From Cokeromyces recurvatus (taxonomy: Eukaryota > Mucoromycota > Mucoromycetes > Mucorales > Mucoraceae), in the NCBI RefSeq assembly GCF_025118155.1, contig NW_026251388.1:310001-374000 (forward strand): 64,000 nucleotides of DNA. The letters are read 5' to 3'. Positions 9,694-21,490 of this stretch are shown here, piece by piece; position 1 is the stretch's first letter; each line of letters opens with the position of its first letter. The notes beneath the pieces were generated by a model that worked only from the letters and a program-made list of their open reading frames with translations, made no database searches and was not told where the DNA came from. The position numbers and the translations under genes were made by a program.

Positions 9694-10256
9694 TTAAGGA
9701 GGAGCAACGGTACCCATAGTCTCAGTAGCAACAGTAAGAGTACTAAGAGCAGAAGCAGCTTCACTAGCAGCAGAAGCGGCTTCACTAGCAGCAGAAGCGG
9801 CTTCACTAGCAGCAGAAGAGGCTTCACTAGCAGCAGAAGAGACTTCACTAGCAATAGATGAAAGATCTTCACTTGACATTGGTTCTTCCAAGTCATCAAA
9901 AAGATCAGAGAAAGCGCTTTGTAGTCTAGAAATAATGGAAGAATTATCACCAGAGTAAGTGAAAACATAACTAGCATCAGTAAAGGTTTGAGTATCAGTG
10001 TAGGAAGCTGTAACGGTTTCGGTAACAGTAACTTCGTATGCATCAGTTAATTCAACATAGGTACTGGAACCAGAAACGATAGTTTGAGTAGCAATGATAG
10101 CACGTTTAGCTAAACTGTATAAAGAAAAAGATAAGATTAATATTTAATTATCAACTGACATGATAATAATAATATATACTCTAAATGACCGATAGGATTA
10201 GCAGTAACAACAGCAACAAGAGCAGTAATAGCAGTAGAGAGAGTGAAGAGCTTCAT
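9694..10256 (-). CDS. Small secreted protein with Ala/Ser/Glu repeats
   Basis: Two exons: 10256-10180 and 10114-9694; 165 aa. The N-terminus 'MKLFTLSTAITALVAVVTA' is a clear signal peptide. Soon after comes 'LAKR|AIIATQ', a Kex2-type dibasic site that would release the mature chain. The middle is Thr/Ser/Tyr-rich ('SSTYVELTDAYEVTVTETV'). From about residue 110 the protein repeats a Ser-Ala-Ala-Ser-Glu-Ala unit about six times, encoded by near-identical DNA direct repeats at about 9740-9850. It ends in a short Thr/Pro tail with no GPI-type hydrophobic end. Function unknown; a cell-surface or secreted structural role is plausible. Decayed relatives lie at 20.6-21.5 kb in this window. Confidence 0.85.
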
Positions 10257-10708
10257 TTTATAATAATTTAATTTATATTCTAAGTAATTTCTAAAGTAGA
10301 AAAAAAAATAAAAAAAAAGGAAGAAGCAAGAACTCAATAGCTGTATTTATATAATATTTTGAACAATACGTTTATCTTATTTAAGATTTAACTTTGCAAA
10401 CAGATTGTTTTTGTATTTTCATAAATAAATAAAATAAATAATAATAAAAAAACAACAACAATAATAACTTGCAAGTAAATATATAAATTTGTAGACATAT
10501 ACAAAGCAAAGGGAAAAAAATGTAGTTTTTTTTCAATCTATTTATTAGTGTTATATATTATCTTTATAAATCTAAAGCCTTATAAATTCTATCATTTGCG
10601 TTAAAATCAAGAAATTAAAAATTGAACTTAAGGGCTGTCCAATGGAATGTTAGCGTAAACAAAAAAAAGACCCTTTTTTTTTTTTGGTTGAAGATTATGC
10701 AGTTCGAT
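10257..10708. other. Intergenic
   Basis: Promoter side of the secreted-protein gene and 3' side of DNMT2. A run of A and AAT/AAC triplets lies at 10420-10470. Nothing else is recognisable. Confidence 0.5.
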
Positions 10709-12193
10709 TTAATTCGATCTGAATAATAAACAACGATAAAGTTCAGCAACAACCCAACAATTCAAACTGTTTCCAAGAAGTCGATATTGTTGCATTTGTG
10801 TAATATCTTCAGGGAATATAAGATGAGGTAAGCAGTGAGCAGGGCTAAACGGTTGAATATCGTGACTTGAATATTGTTCTTTAGATACAAGAGAATCTAA
10901 TTGATATTTTGGCCCAGGGAATGCATGTAAACGAGATATTTCAGTCGGTGAAAGGAAACGTAGCCCAAACGATAATAATGATTGCATATCATCCCAATTA
11001 TATTCTACATTCTGGGTAAATAGACAGTATTTTTATTTATTTATTTATTAGCTAATTATTTATACTTTTTTCCCCTTCAAGTAATATAATATAAATATAT
11101 ACCTCTAAATCTTTAGTTTGTATTAAAGAGCCACTTGTCTGAATATGATGTGATCCATATGCCTGTAAAATATATACATTTTAATGTTAAAAGGAAAAAA
11201 TAATAAATGTCACTTTTGATTTGCCTTTGTAATACATGATGTTAATTTATCTGTTGGCCTAACGATATCTAAACGAAATTTGTATAGTCTTAAAATATAT
11301 TTATCCGGCACAAGTAATCTTTCACTTTCATCTTTTCTATCAGAAAAATCTTCCAAAAAATAAGATAATGGAGGAATGTTGATTTCTACTTGTTGACTAA
11401 ACGGTGGCCATGTAGTATTTATTGTATTTTCAAATAAAGGCATATCATTTTCTTCTTCTTTTAGATAAGCCACTAAATAATACCTTACACGATTATTAGG
11501 AATACCAAACTGAGTGGGTGTTAAGAGGTTTTCAATCAAGTGGTATTTTAATTCTTTCAACTGCTTTATAAGTTGGAGTCTTGTCTTTGATGTCTAAATA
11601 CATAATATATATATATATGTGTGTGTGTAAATCTCAATTTGAATATTTCTTCTCATTGTTTACCTCAAAATTCTTCACATTCTCTAAAAATAGATATTTT
11701 GGAAGATTACATAATGTTGGTAACAGATCAACTAAATGTAATAATGGCTTTGCTCGAGGATCTTCAATATCTTTTTGTAGCCCACCTGAGGTATAAGGTT
11801 GACAAGGAGGACTAAGTAACCAGCATTCAGCTTTATAAGCATCAATGTCTTTGGCTGTTAATCGATCAATAGGTTTCTATTATAGAGTAATGTAATTTAC
11901 ATTTTAAAAATAAAATATGTTTATAAAAGATAAAAAACAACAACAACAACAACAACTTACTGTTATAGGAGATATGCCAAAGTTATGCTTATATACTTTA
12001 TTAGCAATTAAATTAACATCAAAAGCACCAACTACTTGAGCATTAATGTTTGCTATTTTTAAAGCATAATGCTATTATATCAATTTAGCAATCTAAAAAT
12101 TAACAAGTATATATAATTGCTTTTACGAATTAACTATACCAAACCACCAATTCCACTAAAGAACTCTAAACAGCGAATAGGTTCTTTAGACAT
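10709..12193 (-). CDS. DNMT2: tRNA (cytosine-38-C5)-methyltransferase, DNMT2/Trdmt1
   Basis: Six exons: 12193-12140, 12071-11961, 11876-11664, 11593-11225, 11162-11103 and 11011-10709; 369 aa, close to the family length. Motif I is 'CLEFFSGIGGL'. Motif IV 'LLSPPCQPYTSGG' has the catalytic Cys at residue 80. Motif VI is 'LFLENVKNFE' (E120, N121, V122). Then 'TPTQFGIPNNRVRYY', the TRD with 'CITKAYGSHH', and motif X 'LLGNSLNCWVV'. DNMT2 enzymes use a DNA-methyltransferase fold to methylate C38 of tRNA-Asp and some other tRNAs. Exon 4 joins exon 5 in frame only through a GC-AG intron (donor GCAAAT at 11224); the nearest GT donor breaks the frame. Confidence 0.95.
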
Positions 12194-13063
12194 TGTGAAA
12201 TGAAAAGAAGTTTAAATAAAGAAATTTGTTTTCGCCATTTTATTAAAAATATCTAGCTGGATAATATGTGTGAACAATAATTTTTATTTACAGTGAGAAC
12301 AGTGCCAAAGAGCAGTTTTATTTTTATTTTTTTTTTCATTGGTTGGATTGTTTCCCCCCTTTTATTCATATCTAAAACTTGACAAAAGAACAAAATGAGT
12401 GCTATTTTTTCTTTACAAGGACAAATAAGGGAAAATAGATGACCAAAGTAGAAGTAACGCTATAAATGATGTTGATTCACATCATCTGAAAACTTTGATT
12501 AATAGTTGATGTTACTGCAAACCTCGGAGACCAGAATAAGGAATTGCTTATTAAAGACTCAGACACTAGAATGGAAGATATGACCAGACTTGTAGGAACA
12601 GTAATGAAGCAGCATACTTTATGTAATAATTACAATAGTGAAAAATGGCTCAAAGAGAATAAAGATTGGAACATTCTTGAAAAAAAAAAAAGCAAATTGA
12701 GAAAATGTAAACAGCAATATACGAGAAATTTTAAGATTTTGGATCACATACTTTTGAAAAAAAAAAAAAAAAAAAAAGCTGAGAACTACTTCTATAGATC
12801 AAAAGATAAATAAAAATTTATTATATGCTTATTGCATTAAAGAATTTAGTGCTTATGGATTTGAAACAATTGTAAAGCTGTGTTAGCCATCCATTTCATA
12901 TTATACTAAGAAGCAAAAAGATAGACTTTCTATAGACTAATAAATAAAAGTATTTATTGAGAAAAATATGTAACACATGAAGAGAACTTTATTTATGAAG
13001 AAATAATATAAAGTCCTTTTATTTCATTTTGTTTTATTTTTGTTAACAAATATAGCATTTAAA
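12194..13063. other. Intergenic with a doubtful Lys-rich open frame
   Basis: Spacer between divergent DNMT2 and kelch genes. An open frame at 12544-12813 (89 codons, TTA/TTG-type start, homopolymeric Lys runs) has no recognisable domain, so I did not call it. Confidence 0.45.
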
Positions 13064-14855
13064 ATGTCTTTTTCTCGAGAGTCATTAACTGAAGATGTCA
13101 GTAAAAAAAGTAAAGGCATAATCTCCAGAATGAAAAGGTCATTTTCAACAAGTGATAGCAGGCCTCAGTAAATATTGTTCAAATATCTAATACTTACATA
13201 TTGTTAACTTCATATTATAAATATAGGTTAAATTCAACTATTGCTAATAATATAATAGAGGGGAAAGAAAATAGGAGTTCTTCCACTGATACAATAATCC
13301 AACATGGTTTTACCGTTAATAGTAATTCTTTACCCATAAATAGTACATCTTCTAGTCCAATACCTGCTGCTTTTAAAATATACCAAAATAAGGGTGACAA
13401 TGTTAATTATTTTAGTGCTTTATCGACAAGGACGCTTTGTTATGAAGCATCTAATTCATCTACTTTTAACCTATCAACTCAATTCTCTCCTTTTTTGATT
13501 AAGAGCAATAGTAATTCATCTCAATTAAATGATGATACACCACACTCGTTAACAGTAACAAGCCAAAAGTATAAACATATATAATACACACACACACACA
13601 CATACATATATATATATATTCATCCTTATAATTTAGAAAGGGCGACAGAAAGAATATTTCAACAGTTAATGAAGAATTACAAGCTAAAAGCATATTTGAA
13701 AGAAAAATAGCATCGATAACAAGTGATAATGACAAAGTAGGCTATGCACCAACGCCTGCTATGTATTGGTCTCGTCCTGAAGTTTATGGAATTAAGCCAT
13801 CTTGTGTTAGGGCACATGCTAGTGTTGTTTATGGTGATAAAATGTATGTTTATGGGGGTATGAATAACAATTCAGTTTGTTCAGATAAGCTTTATGTGTT
13901 AGAGCTAGGTAAGCTAAAAAAAAAAAGATGAGTATATAATAAATGAAAAAAAGTAGCTTACATAAAATAAAGATACATTTACATGGTCTATTCCTAAAGT
14001 ATTTGGAACACTACCGCCACCATGTCGAGCTCATTCATTAACAGTAGATCCCAATAATGGTAAAATTTATTTATTTGGAGGTGGAGATGGGCAAATTTAT
14101 TACAATCATCTTTACGTCTTGGACATTTATACTATGACATGGTCTCAACTAAAAACAAATAAGTCATTATCAGATAGAAGAGCACATTCTACAATTATTT
14201 GGAATGAAGGTTTATATGTATTTGGTGGAGGAAATGGAACAAATGCACTAAATGATATGTACAGATTTGATTTAAAGACTGAAGAATGGACAGAAATTAA
14301 GACTATTAATAATACAACAGCAAGAGGATATCATTCAGGAACAGTTGTTAACGATAAATTAATTATTTTTGGCGGTAACGATGGAAAAAGGTGTCTTCGT
14401 GATTTTCATATTTTGGATTTGGAGAGCCTTGTATGGGAGCATATGGAAGATATTGGAATACCAAGCTTTGCACACTCAGCTATCTGTTTAGGGTCATTCT
14501 TGTTTATAATTGCTGGTCGTAATGAAAGACAATATTCTAACAATTTATTAATGTTAAATTTAGGTATAAATAATATTCATATCAGTCTTTATGTCTTTAC
14601 TTAATCGTTGTATATTACATTACATTTATAGTCAATATGAATTGGGAAACAAAAATAATTTATGGACAGGCGCCATCCCCAAGAGGATACCATACCTCTG
14701 TATTGCACGACAGTAGAATTATTTTATTCGCTGGCTATGATGGGTCAGTTTTCTTGAATGATATTCACATACTTGATTTGAGCTCATATTCTTATTTACC
14801 TCAAATTACTAATTTTACAATTAATATGCATAAAAAAAATGGGGTGTGCATTTAA
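13064..14855 (+). CDS. Kelch-repeat protein
   Basis: Five exons: 13064-13167, 13227-13568, 13637-13908, 13973-14563 and 14632-14855; 510 aa. A Ser/Asn-rich low-complexity region (about residues 1-190) precedes a kelch beta-propeller. Repeats are evident from 'RAHASVVYGDKMYVYGG', 'RAHSLTVDPNNGKIYLFGG', 'RRAHSTIIWNEGLYVFGG', 'RGYHSGTVVNDKLIIFGG', 'FAHSAICLGSFLFIIAG' and 'RGYHTSVLHDSRIILFAG', each with the Gly-Gly and spaced aromatic residues of the fold. Such proteins are scaffolds in polarity, trafficking or ubiquitination; nothing narrows the role here. The VPS9 gene starts only 128 bp downstream on the same strand, and an in-frame splice between the two is possible (see findings). Confidence 0.88.
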
Positions 14856-14983
14856 TCCAACAATTTTTTTTTTTATACATATTTGTATTTACTTGTATTT
14901 ACATTTATTCATTTTTATATATTTATATATTTATATACACATATACATATACATGTACATTCTTCATTGAAATCTATTTACAC

Positions 14984-17467
14984 ATGTTCCGTTTTGATTC
15001 TTTTAAGAAAGAGTATAATGCAACTACAAATGATGCAATTCAAAAAGAATCCGTAGTACATACTAATGGTAGTTTACTACAACGTATTACAGCATCAGGT
15101 TTAGATAATGCTAAAACCAACTCAACTTCTTTTTCTATACCTATACCAAGTAATTCTTGGGGAATGATAACATTAACTCGTTTACAGAATGCTGATGATA
15201 CTGAATTGGATGACATTGTTGACTTATTACTTAATCAAAACAAGGTAAAACAAATGGTACCTACTCTTTTTTTTTTTATCATAAAATAATTATAAATCCT
15301 AATTATATATTGTAATATAGACTATATTATTGTTACCAGTATCTATACCATCTCATACTTCTACGATTGTAGATCGTAGTTTTATTATGGATCATGTCGT
15401 TGTATATAATCAAGATAGAAATCAAGTTTTCACTCTTAGTGGCATTCGTGGTATATTTCAAAGGTAAGAAAGAAAAAAGGGGGTGTATAATTTAGATGTT
15501 AATATTAAGAAAAAAAAATAATAGAGATCAGCTCATTCCATTAGAGCTTTTGTCTTTAGAGAATGAAACAGCTAATTCAGTAATAGATGCATATAACAAA
15601 AAGTAAAATTATGATTATAAATAATATTATCGACTAGTAGCTTATATGTTATATTGTATAGGACTTTATTCGATACTTTTGATTTAGATCCTTCTTCAAT
15701 AATAACAGATGATCATCTTAAATATAATATTCTTGCTAGTCATGTTCAACTTCCACTCCGAGACAATCAATTTATCACTGTTATGTTAATACAAAAACCT
15801 ATTTTAAAGAAAGATGTAATAGACTGGATAGCATCAGAAGCAAAAGTTGAAAAATGTATTAATGAGCCATTAACACTGGAAGATTCAGCAAGTCCTAAAG
15901 TGAATGAGTACAGTACCGTAAAGAAATAGAATGATAAATGAATACTTATTTATGTAAAATACAGGTTTATTAAAAACTATAGAAAGACCTCACACAGAAC
16001 AGCAGAGATATCAAGTAATAAGTTATTAGACTTTTTGGATGATTTACAAGAGGAAATGATGCAAGAGGAAAATGATAAAACAGTAATTAAGCAGAGACTT
16101 GATGTGATAGAAACGTATATTTGTAGCCAGCTTTATGATCAACTATTTGCTCACCCAGATACGGATGAGGCAATGCAGGATGAAGCAATTGAATCACGTA
16201 TTGCAGCGCTTAACTTATTAGATCTTGACCTAAAGCATCTAGGTGTCTCTATTGTATATGATGATAATACCAATTCAACATTAACGGATGCCATTAAAGA
16301 ATCAGGGAAGCAGTTACAACTATTGAATAAAATCAGAGGAGCTAAAGAAAAACTCAAAGTGCTTATAAAAACACACGAAATTATTGCAGAGGCTATTGAG
16401 TTACTTGCGAGTCAACAAGCTCAATTAAAAAGGGAAGAGAATGCTGAAGAGGTAGTGGAAGTTGTTCAACAAGAAATGAAACAAGCTATTTTATCAACTA
16501 CTACTGCAAATGATAAAGCAATCACAAAACCTACTTCGTCAGTTAACGCAGACATTTTATTGCCCATTTTGATTTTTACCATTGTAAAATCAAATCCAAC
16601 TCATCTCTTATCCAATCTTAAGTTTATTCAACGCTATCGTCGACCTGATGAATTGACTGGAAGAGCAGGTTATTGTTTAACTAATATATTAGCGGCTGTT
16701 TCATTCTTGGAGACAACAAATTTAGTTGGATTGGGCTTATCAGCAGACAAAGTATTTAGGTAAAGAAAGCAAATTATCCATGAGTACAAAAAAAAAAAAA
16801 AAAAAAAAAAAATACTAATACTAATAAAAACATATATAAATAAAAAAAAGTCATATTACAGATTTGAATGCAACGACTAATAAATCTACACAAGCTTCCT
16901 CAGTCACCAAGTCAATGATGAAATCTCCAAATCAACAACCATCTAATAATTCTGGTCTAAAGATGGTATCTGATGTATTTGATGGATTAGGTAAATTTTG
17001 GCAAAGAAATACTCAAGACTTAGAAGGTAATAAGACAGTTTCTGGTATCATGGAGCGAGTTAGAAAAGTGAGTGATGCAGCTCAACCAATTCTTAAAGAG
17101 GGTTTAAGTGAATTAAAAGAAATTACTACAAAGTCTTCTTCACCTTCCGTCAATAATAAGCTTACTACAAAACATAGTAGTTCATCATCCTCCTTATCTT
17201 CTTTACCAAGTTTTATTGAAGATCGTAAAAATCGTACTAAACAGCAGAAGGTAATAGATATAAATATATATGCATATATGTTTGAAAAAAAAAGGTATTC
17301 ATTTGTACACTTTTATATAGTCAACAGGAATAGCGTTAAATGAAGGCCCTATAGTGAAATTCTTGGAAATGAAGTCAGTAGATGAACTTAAAATAGGAGA
17401 AGTGACAGAATTATTAGTAGATTATAAGCGATTAGCTGCTATTATAAAACAAGCAGGACTTGCATAG
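14984..17467 (+). CDS. VPS9-domain protein, probable Rab5-family GEF
   Basis: Exons: 14984-15244, 15321-15463, 15525-15602, 15662-15907, 15965-16759, 16851-17250 and 17321-17467; 689 aa if translation begins at 14984. The VPS9 domain is in exon 5 (about residues 290-505): 'ESRIAALNLLDLDLKHLGV', 'ADILLPILIFTIVKSNP', 'HLLSNLKFIQRYR' and 'GYCLTNILAAVSFLE', including the conserved Asp-Leu-Leu-Pro core that inserts into the Rab nucleotide site. A Ser-rich linker (including an 'SSSSSLSSLPS' run) and a short conserved tail follow. Family role: nucleotide exchange on endosomal Rab5/Vps21. The exon 6 acceptor at 16850 is chosen because the alternative AG at 16861 breaks the frame. The start is uncertain. 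Confidence 0.87.
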
Positions 17468-18248
17468 TAAAATACATGCTTTATTTGAATAAATGAGCCT
17501 TATTAAACACAGTCTATGTAATATGCCTTCGTTACGCTTTATATATTTATACAAGCAGAGATAAAATATACAATAAGAGTTGGAGTATGTATTGAAGCAT
17601 AGCGATTTATAAAGCATGTCACGTTCCAAAAAAGCTTTAGAATTAGTTAAATTATATATTTAGAGTGAACTAAAGTTTATTGTTATTATTATTGACAGTA
17701 TAGTTATGAAGCTATGATTAACTTGGAAAGTTCGCAATATAATTGTTCATAGTAAACTATTCAAATCAAGCTGTAAAAGAGTCCGCATATTTCATTATTA
17801 TCAAATGTTATCTAACTTCTTTTTATTTCCAGTATAGCACAAAAGTAAAATCTTTACTTTTAAGGTATCATTACCAATATTATTTATGCTGCTTTTACCA
17901 ACATAAAATATTCACTCTTTTCCCACAAAAAGCAATATTACAAACTTAACTTTAACTGTTTGTAAAAGTGAAAGAAGAGACTTAAATCTTCAAAATATTA
18001 ACAAAAAAAAAGTGTGAGGGGAGGGGGAGCAAGTATGCAACAAGCTCTTTGTTAAAGACTTCAAGTCATAAGGTCAAAGACGTAAAATAAATGGAGAAAT
18101 TTAATAGAACTGATATTTCCCTTTTTAGATAAAATTTTATTCTATGAAGACGCAATTAAAAAAAAAAAAAAAAAAAAGAAAAGATGCTTTTGTATATTTT
18201 ACCTTTTATATATCATATTGGAAAAAAAAAAAAGGAAAAGAAAAAAAA
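17468..18248. other. Intergenic
   Basis: AT-rich spacer between two plus-strand genes. It contains a G-rich patch 'GTGAGGGGAGGGGGAG' at about 18013-18028 and poly-A just before the SAAL1 start. No coding signal. Confidence 0.45.
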
Positions 18249-19536
18249 ATGAATCCAGATAATTTAACAGTAGTCTCACCTATAATGAAACGAATTGTTG
18301 ATGGAGTTCTTAATAATACAGTAGATCTAACTACAGATGCGTCTTTTCAGTTAGACGATGATTCGCCTTTTGAACGTTCTTTATGTGCAGCTTGGGATGT
18401 TTGCACAGTTGAAGATTACGCCTTAGCAATGAATGATTCGCAATTCCATAGAGTTCTTTTAAAAGTATTATTGAAGAGACCGAATTCAACACATGTATAG
18501 TTAATTTTATATATCTCTATTTAGGTTATTACAATGACGAAAAGGCCTAGAACAAGAGAATTGGCCATGGGCACATTAGCTAACATGGCTTGTCATTGGA
18601 ATTGTGGTATTGGTCCTTCATTAATTAATGATATGGATGTATTAAGGTTATGTCGATCTATATTATGGAATGAAAATGATTCTAGAGTATTATTAGAGAC
18701 GACTCGGTAAGCAAATGCATATACATATATATATATATTTGTATGTATATATGTATATGATATGTATACATGTATCATATCATGTAATATATTTCTTATG
18801 TTAATATAATTTAATATATAGACTCTTAAATACATTTTTATCTTGCTCTATTGATACAAGTCATCAAACAGTGATTGAGCATGATAACTTGACAGAATTT
18901 CTAACACCTATTCCTATGGCACCTTCAATATTTCATCAATGTACAATTATTATTTGTAATACGCTTTATTCTGAGTTATTATTAAAAAGTCTAGAGCTAA
19001 TGACTCGCATCGTTGTATATACTAACGCTATCACACATAGTATTAGTAAACGTAGAGAAAGACTAATAAAGCAGCAGCCAGAAGAAGATGATGAATATAA
19101 ATTTATGGATAAATCAGATACGCTTAAACTTGTACAATGGGGAGCAGAAAGACTAGAGGAAGAGAGTCGGGGTGTTGGTATAGGAATGGGATTTCATCGG
19201 GGTATAGCTAAGAATGTGATGCATTTATTATGGGCATTAATGGCATATGAATGTGGTAAGTATTAAATAATAATAATAGGAACTAGTAGTAATGTTTGTT
19301 AATCTATCTTTTATTGGCTTTTTTTTTCTTTAAAAAAAAAAATAAAAAAAAATAAAAAAAAATAAAAATAAAATAAAATAACAGTGATAGGGCCAGAAAT
19401 GACACAAGGTTTAGGACAGTCAGTATCTAGAATAGTCTCTTATATTCAAGAAGATGAAATAGATACAAGAGTTGAAGACGAAGATATCCAAAACCTAGCA
19501 CAAGCATTAAGCACAAAATTATCCATGGCTAGTTAG
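18249..19536 (+). CDS. SAAL1: SAAL1 homologue (armadillo-like, serum-amyloid-A-like 1)
   Basis: Four exons: 18249-18494, 18525-18706, 18822-19255 and 19385-19536; 337 aa. Matches SAAL1 family features: 'ERSLCAAWDVCTVEDYAL' (human: EICRVWDMSMDEDVA), 'RTRELAMGTLANMACHW', 'SRVLLETTRLLNTFLSC', then 'NVMHLLWALMAYEC'. These form alpha-helical ARM-like repeats. SAAL1 is poorly understood; in mammals it is linked to cell proliferation. The start at 18249 follows a long A-tract; there is an in-frame upstream ATG at 18144, but its extension is almost only Lys and was excluded. Intron 1 is only 30 nt (18495-18524), very short, so exon 1's end needs transcript support. Confidence 0.85.
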
Positions 19537-19592
19537 TTAATATACATACATATTTTTAGTTGTAAATTTTATTAAGTACATAAAAACAGTGA

Positions 19593-19877
19593 TTATTTTC
19601 TTGAACAAGTTGATGTATTTATAACATGAAAGCCTTTATTATTGACCAAGTAATTTCGGATGATAGATTCATCGAGTCGTATATTAATAGCTTTTTTAGG
19701 TGTACCATTATTATCTGCTGTAGATATCATGCCCATACCATGTTGATCATCTTCAATTTTAAAATTCTTTATTTGATTATTTGCATTTAAAAAGTTATCA
19801 ATTCGAATATAACATTCAGCTATTGTCATATCATTAGGTGCAGCTGGAGTAGTTACTGGTTTAGAATTTGAAGGCAT
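19593..19877 (-). CDS. Small hypothetical protein
   Basis: Single-exon 94-aa frame beginning 'MPSNSKPVTTPAAPND', followed by 'AECYIRIDNFLNANNQIKNF' and 'KAINIRLDESIIRNYLVNN'. Balanced amino-acid composition without homopolymers, placed tail-to-tail with SAAL1 (56 bp gap), and a purine-rich leader before the ATG make it likely real. I do not recognise the family. No signal peptide or membrane segment. Confidence 0.55.
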   Translation of the reverse strand: MPSNSKPVTTPAAPNDMTIAECYIRIDNFLNANNQIKNFKIEDDQHGMGMISTADNNGTPKKAINIRLDESIIRNYLVNNKGFHVINTSTCSRK

Positions 19878-20596
19878 GATAATATAATATTAATAAAGAA
19901 GAAGAAGAAAGGAGAAAGGCAGAGAATATGGTAATGATGACAAAATATATAAAGTCAGAAGATTACTAAAAAGCAGTACATTCCTCTTCTTTCATAATTT
20001 ACTAAGTCAATTTGCTTTTTTTCTTCTTACTATGTCATTATTTATCATACGTCAATTTATTATGTCCTTTTTTATTATTATCCAATCAAAATGTTTTCTT
20101 TTAATTTTGAATTGTCCACTGATCGATATATTTTACCAATGAATTATACTTTGTTGTATCTTTCATTGAATGTAACTTTTTTTTTTGAGATATTTATTAT
20201 CGTGATTGATAGAATAATTATATTAATGGTACGTATTATATATCAAATTTACTAGAAAGATTCGTGGTGGATAAAATATACATATATAAATATATAGATA
20301 GTCATGTATGTATTTATGTCTATTATATAATAATAGCACTGTATAGCTAAGCAATAATGTGCTATGCTAAAAATCTGTATTATTAGGAGGTAGGTTAGTA
20401 GGTTTTTGTATCAATAGGCCAGAGCATTTAGTTAGTTGTTAACTATATCGAATAAAAATTAGAAATCATCAAATAAATTTCAGAAAGTATACTTTTTGTA
20501 TTTGAATAAAAACGATTACTTTGTGAAGTTAAATCTTGAATGGGAGGAGTGTATCGTTTGTTATGTTATATTAAATAAAACAAGAAATAAAAAAAA
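19878..20596. other. Intergenic
   Basis: AT-rich DNA with TATA/ATGTAT repeats. No gene is visible before the pseudogene. Confidence 0.45.
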
Positions 20597-20993
20597 AAGA
20601 AGTTTATTACTCTTACTTCTATGGCTTTTTCCATTACTGCTTTTAATGATTCGGCTAGTCATATGGAGTGAATATCAGCATGTCGTGTCATGATAAGATA
20701 TAAATCTTTTCGGTTTTTTTTTGTTTTTCCTACAATATGACTAAACGTGCTGTTATTGCTACTGAGACAGTTGTTGAAAACTGTTTTATCTATGTTGAAT
20801 TAATCAACACTTTTCAAGCTATTGCTGTTGATACTACTACAGTTACCCTTACTAATATTATAACTGAATTTGATGTTGATTATACCAATTCTTACACTGG
20901 TAGTGATCCCACTTTAAGCTCTATTTCTAAAAGTATCATGCCAAATCTTCCTAAAAGGGGACCCACCCTAATAATTTACTCACCCTTCTAGAT
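20597..20993 (+). pseudogene. Decayed paralogue of the secreted Ala/Ser protein (plus copy)
   Basis: Both exons of the 9.7-10.3 kb gene can be traced. 20600-20670 encodes a signal-peptide-like 'KFITLTSMAFSITAFNDSA' where the start ATG is now AAG. The donor GT has become TG (after 'HME') and the acceptor AG is lost ('ACAAT'). The second exon from 20737 reads 'TKRAVIATETVVENCFIYVE', matching 'AKRAIIATQTIVSGSSTYVE' of the intact gene, including the Lys-Arg cleavage site. It ends prematurely at 20989-20991. The lost start and both lost splice sites make it a pseudogene. Confidence 0.75.
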
Positions 20994-21059
20994 TTAACGC
21001 CTTCTCAACAGTAAGAGCTTAACAGTATTATAATCATCAATTGCGGGGAGGGGGGAAGT

Positions 21060-21490
21060 AGTATCATCATTTGACTAAGTAGTATCATCTGTTGACTCTA
21101 TTATTTCCTTAGAAGAGGCAATCATTTTATCTGTAGAATCTATAATTTCTTCATAAATGAAAATTATTTTATCTGCTTTGTCTGTACTTACATCAGCTGC
21201 ATCTGTATTATCAACTGCAACTGATTGAACGACAATTATATTTGAAGTTACGGCAACTGTACCTCAAGTAACAAACAGTTCTATCTGATGTAGTGAGAAT
21301 TACACCTGAAGTAATAACATTTATAGTCGAAACCGCCGCCCAACACGAATAAACCAATAATAACTATTCTTAGTCTAGTAATCCAATTACGGCACTTGAA
21401 AGTTGACGTTATTATGATCTTCAGCTAAGTCTGTTATTTTTTTAGCCGAGTCTGTAATTATATCTGCTCAAACTGTATTGATAGAGCATA
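21060..21490 (-). pseudogene. Second decayed relative of the secreted-protein family (minus copy)
   Basis: On the minus strand, pieces of a Ser/Thr/Asp/Ala-rich protein can be read in shifting frames: 'SVAVDNTDAADVSTDKADK', 'EEIIDSTDKMIASSKEIIES' and further right 'ADIITDSAKKITDLAE'. The spaced small and acidic residues resemble the repeat tail of the intact secreted protein, but frameshifts and stops break it. It lies tail-to-tail with the plus-strand pseudogene, forming an inverted pair. Confidence 0.45.

Noticed and set aside
12544..12813. 89-codon plus-strand open frame between DNMT2 and the kelch gene
   Set aside because: Starts without ATG context, contains two poly-Lys runs from A-tracts and shows no domain; likely chance.
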